This document shows positions 7,774 through 17,502 of a stretch of DNA of 64,000 nt, piece by piece (positions within the stretch are counted from its first letter, which is position 1; every line of letters starts with the position of its first letter). The DNA is from JAZKHT01 sp040385245 (GTDB taxonomy: Bacteria; Pseudomonadota; Alphaproteobacteria; Rhodobacterales; Rhodobacteraceae). The notes below the pieces were generated by a model. That model was not told the origin of the DNA and did not search any database. It saw only the letters and a list, made by a program, of their open reading frames with translations. The DNA lies in the NCBI GenBank assembly GCA_040385245.1, contig JAZKHT010000008.1, positions 124,001 through 188,000 on the forward strand, written 5' to 3'. A program made the position numbers and the translations under genes.

Positions 7774-8211
7774 CTAGGCTGTGGTCTGAGACAGTTGCCG
7801 GATGGTCAGCATCAGGTGGTCGCCAATCGCCTTGCCCAAGAGGGGCGGCACCGCGTTGCCAATCTGTACATACTGTTCTGTGCGGTACCCTGAAAACTCA
7901 AACCAGTCCGGGAAGGCTTGCAGGCGGGCGGCCTCCGCCTGCTGTGTCGCCAGCTTGGCACGGAGGTCTGTGAGACGGCCAACGTCGCGCGGCTTCATTG
8001 GGCCGAGTGCTGCCTTTTCTTCAAGTGCGACCATCCGCGTCAGTTCGGCCTTGGACATTGCCGACCCGCCAACCTCGTGTTGAGTTAGCTTCACCCGGTT
8101 AAAATCGCCTAACCTGTGAAACGGATACCCATACCCTCGGCAATGTGAAAACGCTCTTCTGACAATGTTACCTCCAGTCTTTTGGGGGCCAATGGACGAT
8201 TCCCACCACAT
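7774..8211 (-). pseudogene. C-terminal stub of a DNA cytosine-C5 methyltransferase
   Basis: The frame ends with clear motifs of cytosine-C5 methyltransferases: a motif IX-like segment (TQQAEAARLQAFPDWFEF) and motif X (QYVQIGNAVPPLLGKAIGDHL). The catalytic Pro-Cys loop, SAM-binding motifs and most of the target-recognition region are absent. There is no room for them between 8211 and the tRNA at 8355. The remnant is therefore about 85 to 145 codons of a protein that normally exceeds 300. An ATG at 8058 could start a short peptide, but it would not be an enzyme. The truncation next to a tRNA end fits repeated integration and excision at this site. Confidence 0.75.
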
Positions 8212-8266
8212 TTAGTCAATGATTCACTGTTAGTTGTAGGGCGGGGCGAACGGCACAAAAACAGAA

Positions 8267-8289
8267 AAGACAGGCAAACTGCCCGTCTT
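8267..8289 (-). terminator. Rho-independent terminator downstream of tRNA-Asn
   Basis: Read on the minus strand, AAGACGGGCA pairs with TGCCTGTCTT (one G-T pair) around a 3-base loop, and a T-rich run (TTCTGTTTTTG) follows. It lies 66 bases past the tRNA 3' end and is oriented to stop the tRNA transcript before the island. Confidence 0.75.
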
Positions 8290-8354
8290 CCGTCCTAGAA
8301 CCCGTCTTTGCCTACCGTCCCAGGCCGCTCATGGAGCGTAACTCTTTGATTTAT

Positions 8355-8429
8355 TGGCTCCGGCGGTAGGGATCGAACCTACGACCAATTGATTAACAGT
8401 CAACTGCTCTACCGCTGAGCTACGCCGGA
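8355..8429 (-). tRNA. tRNA-Asn (GTT)
   Basis: Read on the minus strand the gene starts TCCGGCG and ends CGCCGGAG plus an encoded CCA. The D arm (GCTC...GAGC), the anticodon loop CTGTTAA with anticodon GTT, and the T arm GTAGG-TTCGATC-CCTAC all fold. The GTT anticodon reads Asn codons AAC/AAT. Its 3' end abuts the accessory region to the left, the usual arrangement for a tRNA attachment site. Confidence 0.97.
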
Positions 8430-8498
8430 ACACGGGGGCCGTATAGCAAGGCTGTCTGGGGGCGGCAAGGGGATATGCGTGAAAAATCGGCGATCTTT

Positions 8499-9371
8499 TC
8501 AGGGGATGTGGAAATGGGCGGCGGGGCCGGGGAAAGCTGTGGCCGAAATCTCGTTTCTGTCAACAAGATCAATGAGATGCGCAAGGACGTTGCGGCTGGC
8601 AGCGGGCAGCAGTGCGGCGGGGGTATCGGTGTAGATGCGCTGTGCCAGGGCCATCGGCGTGGCGGGGCGGTCCTTCAGGGCGGCAAGGATCGCCGCCTCG
8701 CGCGCGCGGCGGTGGGCAGCAAGTTCGGCCAGACGGGCGGCGGGGTCTGCGACAGGCTCGCCGTGGCCGGGCAGGAACACCTGCCAGTCGCGCGCGGCAA
8801 GGCGCGACAGCGACGCCATATAGGCCCCCATGTCGCCATCGGGGGGCGACACAAGCGTGCTTGACCAGCCCATCACGTGATCGCCGGAAAACAGCACCCC
8901 GCCAAAACCGAAGGCAAGGTGGCACCCCATGTGACCGGGGGTATGGATCGCCTCGATCTCCCAGGTGGCGCCCTGCACCACGTCGCCATCGGCAAGCGTT
9001 CTGTCCGGGCGAAAGGACGCGTCCGCGCCTTCGCCGCCGCCGGTCATGCCGCGGTCCAGAAGCTGTGCCATCAGGGCGCTGCGCCCCGACAGCGCATCGC
9101 CAAAGGCCAGCACTTGCGCCCCGGTCGCCGCCTGCACCGCGGGTGCAAGCGCCGAATGGTCCAGATGCGCGTGGGTGACAAGGATGTGGCTGATGCGTTC
9201 GCCCGGCGTCAGCGCGGCAAGAATTGCGTCCAGGTGATCGGGCAGGGCGGGGCCGGGGTCGATCACCGCGACGGCCCCGGTTCCGACGATATAGGTGTTC
9301 GTCCCCGTGCCCGTCAGGGGCGAAGGGTTGGCGGCCCTGACCCGTCGCACCGCGTTTCCCAAATGCGTCAC
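8499..9371 (-). CDS. MBL-fold metallo-hydrolase (glyoxalase II-like/LACTB2-like)
   Basis: The 290-residue protein carries the metallo-beta-lactamase metal site HAHLDHS (THAHLDH), then HTPGHMGCH, SGDHVMG and a C-terminal LPGHGEP. A winged-helix-like C-terminus resembles the LACTB2/RNase-like hydrolase group. The start is a GTG at 9371 with AAGGAAAGG about 7 bases upstream; the same frame runs open much further upstream, but that part is antisense to the kinase gene. The exact substrate cannot be told: thioesters and RNA ends are both known for relatives. It is divergent from the histidine kinase gene, with 45 bases between starts. Confidence 0.85.
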   Translation of the reverse strand: MTHLGNAVRRVRAANPSPLTGTGTNTYIVGTGAVAVIDPGPALPDHLDAILAALTPGERISHILVTHAHLDHSALAPAVQAATGAQVLAFGDALSGRSALMAQLLDRGMTGGGEGADASFRPDRTLADGDVVQGATWEIEAIHTPGHMGCHLAFGFGGVLFSGDHVMGWSSTLVSPPDGDMGAYMASLSRLAARDWQVFLPGHGEPVADPAARLAELAAHRRAREAAILAALKDRPATPMALAQRIYTDTPAALLPAASRNVLAHLIDLVDRNEISATAFPGPAAHFHIP

Positions 9372-9416
9372 CGCTTGGCCTTTCCTTGCTGTGCCTTGGC
9401 AGCTAGGGTCGGGGTC

Positions 9417-10733
9417 ATGCGTCCCAACACCCTTCTTCCGCGCAGTCTGTTCGGGCGTGCCGCCCTGATCCTGATCGTGCCCATCGTCACGATCCAGCTT
9501 GTGGTGTCCATCACCTTTATCCAGCGGCATTTTGAACGGGTGACGCGGCAGATGACAACGGGTGTCGCCGCTGAAATAGGCATGTTGCTGGCGCAGGTGG
9601 AGGCGGCCCCCTCCGCCCCGGATGCCGTGGCGCGGGCGACCCCTTTGGCCGAGGCGTTGGAGATCGTGCTGGCGTTGCCCGCCGGGGGGGCTGCGCCCGA
9701 AGGTGACCTGCGGGGGTTCTGGGACCTGACCGGCGTGGTCGTCATCAGCACCCTGCGCGAGGCGTTGCCCGCCTTGCAACCGGTCGATCTGCAATCGCGC
9801 AACGGCGAGGTGCTGCTGCGTCACCCCAGCCGTTTTGGCGACGTGGAGTTGATCATCGACCGCCGCCGCATGTCGGCCAGCAATCCGCACCAGTTGCTGG
9901 TGTTGATGATTGTGACATCGGTCCTGATGACGATGATCGCGTTTCTGTTCCTGTCCAACCAACTGCGCCCGATCAAGCGTCTGGCCGATGCCGCCGAGGC
10001 GTTCGGCAAGGGGCGCAACATCCCCTACAAACCGCGCGGCGCGATCGAGGTGCGGGCGGCGGGCCATGCGTTTCTGGACATGCGCGCCCGGATCGAACGG
10101 CAGATCGAACAGCGCACGCAGATGCTGTCGGGCGTCAGCCACGATCTGCGCACCCCGATGACCCGCCTGCGCCTTGGCCTGTCCATGCTGCCCGAGGATG
10201 ACGATACGGCAGCGCTGCTGGCCGATGTGGCCGACATGGAGCGTCTGGTCGATGAATTCCTGTCCTTCGCCCGGGGCGACGCGCTTGAGGCCGCCGAAGA
10301 CACCGACCCGGTGCTGCTGGCGATGCGGCTGGTGGAAAACGCGCAGCGGGCCGGGCAGCCGGTGACCCTGCATCAGACCGATGGGCAGGGCCGGGTGCGG
10401 CTGCGTCCGCAGGCCGTCAGCCGCGCGTTGGAAAACCTGATCGGCAATGCCGTCCGATTCGGCACCCGCGCCGAGGTGTCCGTGATCGTGACCGAGCGCG
10501 CCTTGCGGCTGGTGGTCGAGGATGACGGCCCCGGCATCCCAAAGGACCGGCGGGACGAGGCGCTGCATCCCTTTACCCGGCTGGACGAAGCGCGCGATCC
10601 GAACAAGGGGGGCGGTGTGGGCCTTGGCCTGACCATCGCCGCCGACATCGCGCGCAGCCACGGTGGCACCTTACGCCTTGGCGACAGCGACCGTCTGGGC
10701 GGCCTGAAGGCGGAACTGGTGCTGGCGCGCTAG
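9417..10733 (+). CDS. EnvZ-like sensor histidine kinase
   Basis: The 438-residue membrane kinase has a first transmembrane segment at about residues 12-35, a periplasmic domain of roughly 120 residues, and a second span at about 160-182. HAMP and dimerisation regions follow, with the phospho-acceptor in GVSHDLRTPMTRL (His242). The ATPase domain shows ENLIGNAVRFG (N box), DDGPGIP (G1) and GGGVGLGL (G2). This matches OmpR/EnvZ-type kinases of Rhodobacteraceae. No response regulator is next to it, so its partner lies elsewhere. Its stop codon shares the CTAG palindrome with the convergent CAP gene stop. Confidence 0.88.
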   Translation: MRPNTLLPRSLFGRAALILIVPIVTIQLVVSITFIQRHFERVTRQMTTGVAAEIGMLLAQVEAAPSAPDAVARATPLAEALEIVLALPAGGAAPEGDLRGFWDLTGVVVISTLREALPALQPVDLQSRNGEVLLRHPSRFGDVELIIDRRRMSASNPHQLLVLMIVTSVLMTMIAFLFLSNQLRPIKRLADAAEAFGKGRNIPYKPRGAIEVRAAGHAFLDMRARIERQIEQRTQMLSGVSHDLRTPMTRLRLGLSMLPEDDDTAALLADVADMERLVDEFLSFARGDALEAAEDTDPVLLAMRLVENAQRAGQPVTLHQTDGQGRVRLRPQAVSRALENLIGNAVRFGTRAEVSVIVTERALRLVVEDDGPGIPKDRRDEALHPFTRLDEARDPNKGGGVGLGLTIAADIARSHGGTLRLGDSDRLGGLKAELVLAR

Positions 10734-11200
10734 TTTCGCGCGGCCCCAAGGTTCAGCACCCAATGCAGATCGCGCCCGGCATCAATGGCCAGACCAAGCC
10801 CGGCATCCGTGATGCCTTTGGTCAGGATGTTGCGCCGATGCCCCTTGGACGCCATCCACCCGGCCACGACCGCGCTCGGCAACGGGTGGCCCTGTGCCAC
10901 GTTTTCCGCAGCCGTCCGAAAGGCATAGCCCTGCCGTTTCAACCGGTCCTGCAGGTCTGATCCGTCGCTCGACTGGTGGCCCATGCGCCCCCGGTCGGCA
11001 CTGTCGCAGGCGTGGTCTTGCGCGGCGCGGGTCAGGCGCGCTTCGGCGGTGACGGGGGCAAGACCGGCGCGGTGCCGTTCGGTGTTGATCAGCGCAATCA
11101 CCTCGGCCGCCATCGCAGCTGACCCTGCGGGACGGGTGCAGGACAAGGCGGGGCTGGCCAGTGTCAGGACAAGGGCGATCAGAATGGGCTTTGTGAACAT
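10730..11200 (-). CDS. CAP-domain (SCP/PR-1-like) secreted protein
   Basis: From the ATG at 11200 the product has a signal peptide (MFTKPILIALVLTLASPALS, cleaved before or near C) and one CAP domain: VIALINTERHRAGLAP, ARLTRAAQDHACD, GRMGHQSSDG, ENVAQG, VAGWMASKGHRRNIL. The conserved His and Glu of bacterial CAP proteins are present. Bacterial CAP proteins are periplasmic or secreted with largely unknown activity. The frame is open further upstream, but only the internal Met has a signal peptide, with AGAGG just before it. The stop overlaps the kinase stop on the other strand. Confidence 0.85.
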   Translation of the reverse strand: MFTKPILIALVLTLASPALSCTRPAGSAAMAAEVIALINTERHRAGLAPVTAEARLTRAAQDHACDSADRGRMGHQSSDGSDLQDRLKRQGYAFRTAAENVAQGHPLPSAVVAGWMASKGHRRNILTKGITDAGLGLAIDAGRDLHWVLNLGAARN

Positions 11201-11566
11201 GCGCGCGCGGACCTCTGGTGCCGATGGTCGTGCGAGCCTATCCCTTTGAAACAGGGCGCGACAGCACCCGGCGACCGGGCCAGCAAGGTTTCGCCTTGAC
11301 CCAGTGGATCGATTTTTCCGCAAATTTTCCTGCACAGCTTTTGCGCGCTGGCGGCCCATGACCCGCCGCACAGGCGGGTGACGCCCCGGTTGCGACTGAA
11401 TTCCTTTGGAAAAATCGCGCGTCCCGCCCGCAGGCCGGGGCTGGCCGCACCGCAGCTGTGGCAGGTGAAAACGCCCTGCTGCCCTTGCAGCCCCCGGCGC
11501 GCGCCACTAAGACTCTGGCAAGACGTCCGACGTTATTCATCCATCGAGAGCAAGAGGCACGCCCAG
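11201..11566. other. Divergent intergenic region between CAP gene and clpP
   Basis: These 366 bases carry no gene I can support. They must hold the promoters of the leftward CAP gene and the rightward clpP gene. I see no unambiguous -35/-10 pair or heat-shock element. Confidence 0.4.
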
Positions 11567-12199
11567 ATGCGCGATCCCGTTGACCATTACATGAATACCC
11601 TTGTCCCGATGGTAGTCGAACAGACCAGCCGGGGCGAACGTGCCTACGACATCTTCAGCCGCATGTTGAAAGAGCGGATCATCTTTCTGTCCGGCCCCGT
11701 CCATGATGGCATGTCCAGCCTGATCTGCGCGCAGCTTCTGTTCCTCGAGGCGGAAAACCCGTCCAAGGAAATCAGCATGTACATCAACAGCCCCGGTGGC
11801 GTGGTGACGTCCGGCCTGTCGATCTATGACACCATGCAGTACATCAAACCCAAGGTGTCCACGCTGGTGATCGGGCAGGCGGCCTCCATGGGATCGTTGC
11901 TGCTGACGGCAGGGCAAAAGGGCATGCGCTTCAGCCTGCCCAACAGCCGCGTCATGGTGCACCAGCCGTCCGGCGGCTATCAGGGGCAGGCCACGGACAT
12001 CATGATCCATGCCCGCGAAACCGAAAAGCTGAAGCGCCGGTTGAACGAGATCTACGTCAAGCACACCGGCAATGATTACGCGACCGTCGAGGCCGCGTTG
12101 GAGCGGGACAACTTCATGTCTGCCGAAGATGCGAAAGCCTGGGGCCTGATCGACGAGATCGTGGAAAGCCGTGGCAAGATGGACGACACGGCGAAGTGA
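11567..12199 (+). CDS. clpP: ATP-dependent Clp protease proteolytic subunit
   Basis: The 210-residue product is a standard ClpP serine protease that forms the proteolytic chamber used with ClpX/ClpA. The catalytic triad is visible: Ser107 in IGQAASMGS, His132 in VMVHQP and Asp181 in LERDNFMS. The glycine-rich loop NSPGGVV is intact. The start at 11567 (MRDPVDHYMN) has AAGAGG about 11 bases upstream. clpX follows on the same strand 121 bases later, the usual arrangement. Confidence 0.97.
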   Translation: MRDPVDHYMNTLVPMVVEQTSRGERAYDIFSRMLKERIIFLSGPVHDGMSSLICAQLLFLEAENPSKEISMYINSPGGVVTSGLSIYDTMQYIKPKVSTLVIGQAASMGSLLLTAGQKGMRFSLPNSRVMVHQPSGGYQGQATDIMIHARETEKLKRRLNEIYVKHTGNDYATVEAALERDNFMSAEDAKAWGLIDEIVESRGKMDDTAK

Positions 12200-12320
12200 G
12201 TGTGCGCCCCCGTGCCGCGATCCGGCCTGGGGGCGATTTGACATTGTGAAGGCGCGGGCCTTGGCCTAGACTTTCAATCACAAGGCACCCTGCAAAGGGG
12301 GCGGACGGCAGAGGAAGACG

Positions 12321-13586
<1,266 letters not shown>

Positions 13587-13605
13587 CCCTTTCGCAATCG
13601 TTTCC

Positions 13606-13633
13606 AAGGGGCGGGCCATTGGTCCGCCCTTTT
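13606..13633 (+). terminator. Terminator after clpX
   Basis: AAGGGGCGGGCC and GGTCCGCCCTT form a GC-rich hairpin (one bulge and one G-T pair, loop ATT) followed by TTTT. It lies 20 bases after the clpX stop. Confidence 0.75.
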
Positions 13634-13766
13634 GCTATGCGCCCCGGATTGGACGCCGAAGAATTTTCAGACGAAACCCCTTCTTTCCCGCAGCGGTGCC
13701 CTGCGCGCACTGGACCTTCGGCCCCCTTTCCGGCATAGGGGAACAAATGTCTTTGCGGAGGGTGCA

Positions 13767-14141
13767 ATGGATTTCCTCAAACGGCTTCTGACCTGGTGGA
13801 ACAGCCAGACGCTGGGCACGCAGATCTTTACCGCGCGCCGGGGTGTGCGGGTTGGCGAAGACAATCAGGGCAATATCTATTACCAGACCGCCGACGCCAA
13901 ACGCCGCTGGGTGATCTACAACGGCGATATGGAAGCGTCCCGCGTCAATCCCGACTGGCACGGCTGGCTGCACTTTACCTGGGATCAGCCCCCGACCAAG
14001 GCACCCTTGGCGCACAAGGTCTGGGAAAAGCCGCATCAGGAAAACCTGACCGGCACCGATGCCGCCTATGCCCCCCTCGGCTCCATCCGCCGTCCGGACC
14101 CGGTCGCCCGCCGCGACTACGAGGCGTGGCAACCCGAATAA
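13767..14141 (+). CDS. NADH:ubiquinone oxidoreductase accessory subunit, NDUFA12/B17.2 family
   Basis: The 124-residue protein has the NDUFA12 signatures WWNSQTLGTQIFT, RRWVIYNGDMEASRVNPDWHGWLHF and the YEAWQPE end. In alphaproteobacteria this small protein is an accessory subunit of respiratory complex I. The ATG at 13767 follows GGAGGG at 6 bases. Its TAA shares a base with the ATG of the MlaD gene, so the three genes here form one operon. Confidence 0.9.
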   Translation: MDFLKRLLTWWNSQTLGTQIFTARRGVRVGEDNQGNIYYQTADAKRRWVIYNGDMEASRVNPDWHGWLHFTWDQPPTKAPLAHKVWEKPHQENLTGTDAAYAPLGSIRRPDPVARRDYEAWQPE

Positions 14142-14608
14142 TGGCCGAGAACCGTTCAGAGGTGCTGGCCGGTGCCGCCGTACTGGCCTTGGGAATCGGC
14201 TTTCTGGTCTATGCGGGCCAGACGACCGGCTTGTCGGGTGATACCGGGCGCTACGAATTGCGCGCCTCGTTTCGGTCGGTCGAAGGGGTGACGGTCGGCA
14301 CCGACGTGCGCCTTGCCGGGGTCAAGATCGGGTCGGTCACGACCCTGTCGCTGAACCCGCAGACGTTTTTCGCCGATGCCACGCTTTCGGTGCAGGACGG
14401 CATCCTGCTTCCCGACGATTCTGCCGCGCTGGTGTCGTCCGAAGGGTTGCTGGGCGGCACCTTCGTTGAACTGGTGCCGGGCGGATCGCTGGAAAACTAT
14501 GCCGCCGGGTCGGAAATCGAAGACACTCAAGGCGCAGTCAGCGTCATCTCCCTGATGATGAAATTTGCGGGCGGCGGCGAAGATCCGGGCGCAGGGCCTG
14601 TGGAATGA
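14141..14608 (+). CDS. mlaD: MlaD-family lipid-transport protein
   Basis: The 155-residue protein has an N-terminal membrane anchor (about residues 7-26) and one MCE domain (YELRASFRSVEGVTVGTDVRL, AGVKIGSV). This is the inner-membrane-anchored periplasmic subunit of the Mla phospholipid transport system. The other mla genes are not next to it. In Rhodobacteraceae this stand-alone position after the NDUFA12 gene is familiar. The start overlaps the preceding stop by one base, and its own stop overlaps the next start by 4 bases. Confidence 0.85.
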   Translation: MAENRSEVLAGAAVLALGIGFLVYAGQTTGLSGDTGRYELRASFRSVEGVTVGTDVRLAGVKIGSVTTLSLNPQTFFADATLSVQDGILLPDDSAALVSSEGLLGGTFVELVPGGSLENYAAGSEIEDTQGAVSVISLMMKFAGGGEDPGAGPVE

Positions 14609-14991
14609 TCCGCCTTGCCGCCGCTTTGGCGTTGCTGGCCACCACAGCTACCGCGCAGGACTATGCCGACGCAGATGCAGGCGTGCTGCGCTGGCTGGAC
14701 AAACTGACGGGTGAGACGGCGGATATCGAACTGTCGCGCGGGCAAGAGGCGGTTTCGGGCCGCTTGACCATCCGGCTGGACGCCTGCCGCTATCCGGCGG
14801 ACAACCCCGCGTCGGATGCGCTGGCACATCTGACCATCCGGGATGCCGATGTGGACGTAGCCGCCTTCGACGGCTGGATGGTGGCGTCAAGCCCGGCGCT
14901 CTCGGCGCTGGATCATCCGCGTTACGATGTCTGGGTGCTGCGCTGTGTGACCCCGGACACCCCCGCCACCGACGCGGCCGACGACGAATAA
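14605..14991 (+). CDS. DUF2155-family secreted protein
   Basis: The 128-residue product has a signal peptide (MIRLAAALALLATTATA) and the DUF2155 core: VLRWLDKLTGETADIELSRG, GRLTIRLDACRYP, and DHPRYDVWVLRC. The two conserved Cys and the YDVWV motif are present. The function of the family is unknown; it recurs in this operon with the complex I and MlaD genes. Its last 70 bases overlap the convergent aat gene. Confidence 0.85.
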   Translation: MIRLAAALALLATTATAQDYADADAGVLRWLDKLTGETADIELSRGQEAVSGRLTIRLDACRYPADNPASDALAHLTIRDADVDVAAFDGWMVASSPALSALDHPRYDVWVLRCVTPDTPATDAADDE

Positions 14992-15590
14992 CCCGCCGGG
15001 GCAAAGTCCGCCGCCCCTTGCAGCGCAAGCGACAGACGACGGCGATACTCTCCACGCGTGATTTCCAGCCCGCCAAGGCTGGCCAGATGCGGCGTCAGGA
15101 ACTGCGTGTCAAACAGCGTGAACCCGCCCGCGCGCAGGCGGTGCACCAGATAGGCCAGCGCCACCTTCGATGCATCGGTTCTGCGCGAGAACATGCTTTC
15201 GCCAAAAAACGCCTGCCCCAGAGTCACGCCGTACACCCCGCCCACCAGCGTGTCGCCTTCCCACAGTTCCAGACTGTGGGCGTGGCCTGCGTGGTGCAAC
15301 GCGCGGTACAGTGCAAAGATCGGACCGTTGATCCATGTCTCGGGCCGGTCGGCGCAGCCTGCCAGAACGCCCGCAAAATCGGTGTCCACCCGCACATCCC
15401 AACCACAGCGCAAAATCCGCCGCCGCAACGTGCGAGAGGCGTGAAAGCCATCCAGCGGCATGATCCCCCGGCGGCGCGGATCGACCCAGTGGATTTCCGG
15501 GTCGTTGCGCCCTTCGGCCATGGGAAAGATGCCCGCCGCATAGGCGCGCAACAGAATGTCCGGGGTGATCTGGGGATGCGGTGCCAGCAT
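14922..15590 (-). CDS. aat: Leucyl/phenylalanyl-tRNA--protein transferase
   Basis: The 222-residue enzyme transfers Leu or Phe to N-terminal Arg/Lys of proteins, marking them for ClpAP (N-end rule). It shows ITPDILLRAYAAGIFPMA, the WVDPRRRGIMPL motif, the GVTLGQAFFGESMFS core and DTQFLTPHLASLG. Length matches the family. The C-terminal 23 codons overlap the DUF2155 gene on the other strand. Confidence 0.93.
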   Translation of the reverse strand: MLAPHPQITPDILLRAYAAGIFPMAEGRNDPEIHWVDPRRRGIMPLDGFHASRTLRRRILRCGWDVRVDTDFAGVLAGCADRPETWINGPIFALYRALHHAGHAHSLELWEGDTLVGGVYGVTLGQAFFGESMFSRRTDASKVALAYLVHRLRAGGFTLFDTQFLTPHLASLGGLEITRGEYRRRLSLALQGAADFAPAGYSSSAASVAGVSGVTQRSTQTS

Positions 15591-15645
15591 CAGATGGCCC
15601 CAACGGCAGGCGGATACCCCCGGTCAGGGATATCCGCGGATCGGA

Positions 15646-16992
15646 TCAGCCGAACTGGGCCGCCAGCCATTTTTCCAGCCAGTGGATGTTGTATTCGCCG
15701 TTCTGCACATCGGGTTCAGCCAGCAGGGCGTGGAACAGCGGCACGGTGGTATCGACGCCATCGACGATCAATTCCCCCAGCGCGCGTTTCAATCGCGCCA
15801 GCGCCTCGGGGCGGTCGCGGCCATGCACGATCAGCTTGCCGATCAGGCTGTCGTAGTAGGGCGGGATAGAATAGCCGCCATAGAGCGCCGAATCCATCCG
15901 CACACCCAATCCGCCGGGCGCATGGAACACCCGAACCTTGCCGGGGCAGGGTGCAAAGTTCGGCAGCTTTTCCGCGTTGATCCGCACCTCGATGGCGTGG
16001 CCGTTGATTTCAAGGTCGCTTTGCGTGAACGACATGCCAAGGCCCGCCGCCACGCGGATCTGTTCGCGCACCAGATCGACGCCAAAGATCGCCTCGGTCA
16101 CCGGGTGTTCGACCTGAAGCCGGGTGTTCATCTCGATGAAATAGAACCCGCCGTCTTCATACAGAAACTCGATGGTGCCTGCGCCGATGTAGTTGATTTT
16201 CGACATCGCATCGGCACAGACCTTGCCGATTTCGGCGCGCATTTGGGGGGTGATGGCGGGGCCGGGCGCCTCTTCGAATACTTTCTGGTGTCGGCGCTGA
16301 AGCGAGCAGTCGCGCTCGCCCAGGTGAACCGCCTTGCCCTTGCCGTCACCGAACACCTGAATTTCGATATGGCGGGGTTTTTGCAGGTATTTCTCGATAT
16401 ACACCTCGTCGTTGCCAAAGGCGTTCTTCGCCTCGGACCGGGCGGTGCGAAAGGCAACTTCAAGCTCTTCGGGGTTGGTCGCGACCTTCATGCCGCGCCC
16501 GCCGCCGCCTGCGGTGGCCTTGATGATCACTGGAAAGCCGATGGCCGCCGCAACACCGATGGCGGATTCATAGTCGGCCACGCCGCCGTCCGACCCCGGC
16601 ACAACCGGAATCCCCAGCGCCTTGGCGGTTTCCTTGGCGGTGATCTTGTCGCCCATGATGCGGATATGTTCCGCCGACGGGCCGATGAAGGTGATGTCGT
16701 GATCTTCCAGCGCCTGCGCAAAGGCCGCGTTTTCCGACAGAAAGCCATAGCCCGGATGCACTGCCTGCGCGCCGGTGATTTCGCAGGCCGAGATGATGGC
16801 GGCCTTGCTCAGATAGCTTTGCGACGATGGCGCTGGCCCGATGCAGACGGATTCATCGGCCATGCGGACATGCATCGCATCGGCATCTGCGGTGGAATGG
16901 ACGGCGACCGATTTGATCCCCATTTCCTGGCAGGCGCGGATCACGCGCAGCGCAATCTCGCCCCGGTTGGCGATCAGGATCTTTTCGAACAT
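15646..16992 (-). CDS. accC: Biotin carboxylase subunit of acetyl-CoA carboxylase
   Basis: The 448-residue ATP-grasp enzyme carboxylates biotin on AccB, the first step of fatty-acid synthesis. Landmarks are FEKILIANRGEIALRV at the start, the glycine-rich loop AGGGGRGMK, the metal-site FIEMNTRLQVEHPV, and HAIEVRINAE. The length is normal for AccC. It follows accB by 12 bases in one operon. Confidence 0.97.
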   Translation of the reverse strand: MFEKILIANRGEIALRVIRACQEMGIKSVAVHSTADADAMHVRMADESVCIGPAPSSQSYLSKAAIISACEITGAQAVHPGYGFLSENAAFAQALEDHDITFIGPSAEHIRIMGDKITAKETAKALGIPVVPGSDGGVADYESAIGVAAAIGFPVIIKATAGGGGRGMKVATNPEELEVAFRTARSEAKNAFGNDEVYIEKYLQKPRHIEIQVFGDGKGKAVHLGERDCSLQRRHQKVFEEAPGPAITPQMRAEIGKVCADAMSKINYIGAGTIEFLYEDGGFYFIEMNTRLQVEHPVTEAIFGVDLVREQIRVAAGLGMSFTQSDLEINGHAIEVRINAEKLPNFAPCPGKVRVFHAPGGLGVRMDSALYGGYSIPPYYDSLIGKLIVHGRDRPEALARLKRALGELIVDGVDTTVPLFHALLAEPDVQNGEYNIHWLEKWLAAQFG

Positions 16993-17004
16993 GCGCCGGT
17001 CCCC

Positions 17005-17502
17005 TTATTCGATGATCATCAGGGGGGCGCCGTATTCGACGGGGGTGCCGTCTTCTACAAGGATGCGCTTGATCACGCCCGCGCGCGGGGCGGGGATGTG
17101 GTTCATCGTCTTCATCGCCTCGATGATCAGGACGGTCTGGCCTTCGGTCACTGTGGCACCCACCGTGGCAAAGGGCGTAGAGCCGGGTTCAGCCGCCAGA
17201 TAGCAGGTGCCGACCATTGGCGACGTGACAGCGCCGGGATGCTGGGCCGGGTCTTCGTTCAGGGGCGCGGCAGCGGGGGCCTGTGCCGGAGCGGCAGCGG
17301 CGGGGCCGGGGGCGTAGTGCTGTTGCACGGGGGCTGCGGCCTGCATCTGGACGATGTTGGATTGCTTGACGACGCGCACTTCAAGGCTGTCATCCTCGCC
17401 GTATTCGCGCTTTACCGACAGTTCGGTCAGGTCGTTCTTGTTCAGAAGTTCCGCCAATGCCTGGATAAAGGCCACGTCCGCGTCAGGGGTGTGTTTGCTC
17501 AT
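17005..17502 (-). CDS. accB: Biotin carboxyl carrier protein of acetyl-CoA carboxylase
   Basis: The 165-residue carrier has an N-terminal helical domain, a Pro/Ala-rich linker (about residues 60-85) and a biotinyl domain ending PLMIIE. The biotinylated lysine sits in EAMKTMN, with Thr replacing the second half of the classic MKM, a frequent variant. It is the first gene of accB-accC and is divergent from preT. Confidence 0.96.
   Translation of the reverse strand: MSKHTPDADVAFIQALAELLNKNDLTELSVKREYGEDDSLEVRVVKQSNIVQMQAAAPVQQHYAPGPAAAAPAQAPAAAPLNEDPAQHPGAVTSPMVGTCYLAAEPGSTPFATVGATVTEGQTVLIIEAMKTMNHIPAPRAGVIKRILVEDGTPVEYGAPLMIIE

Noticed and set aside
8499..10661. 720-codon open frame on the minus strand
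   Set aside because: Only the last 290 codons (from GTG 9371) match a metallo-hydrolase; the upstream part is antisense to the histidine kinase gene, a common effect of high GC.
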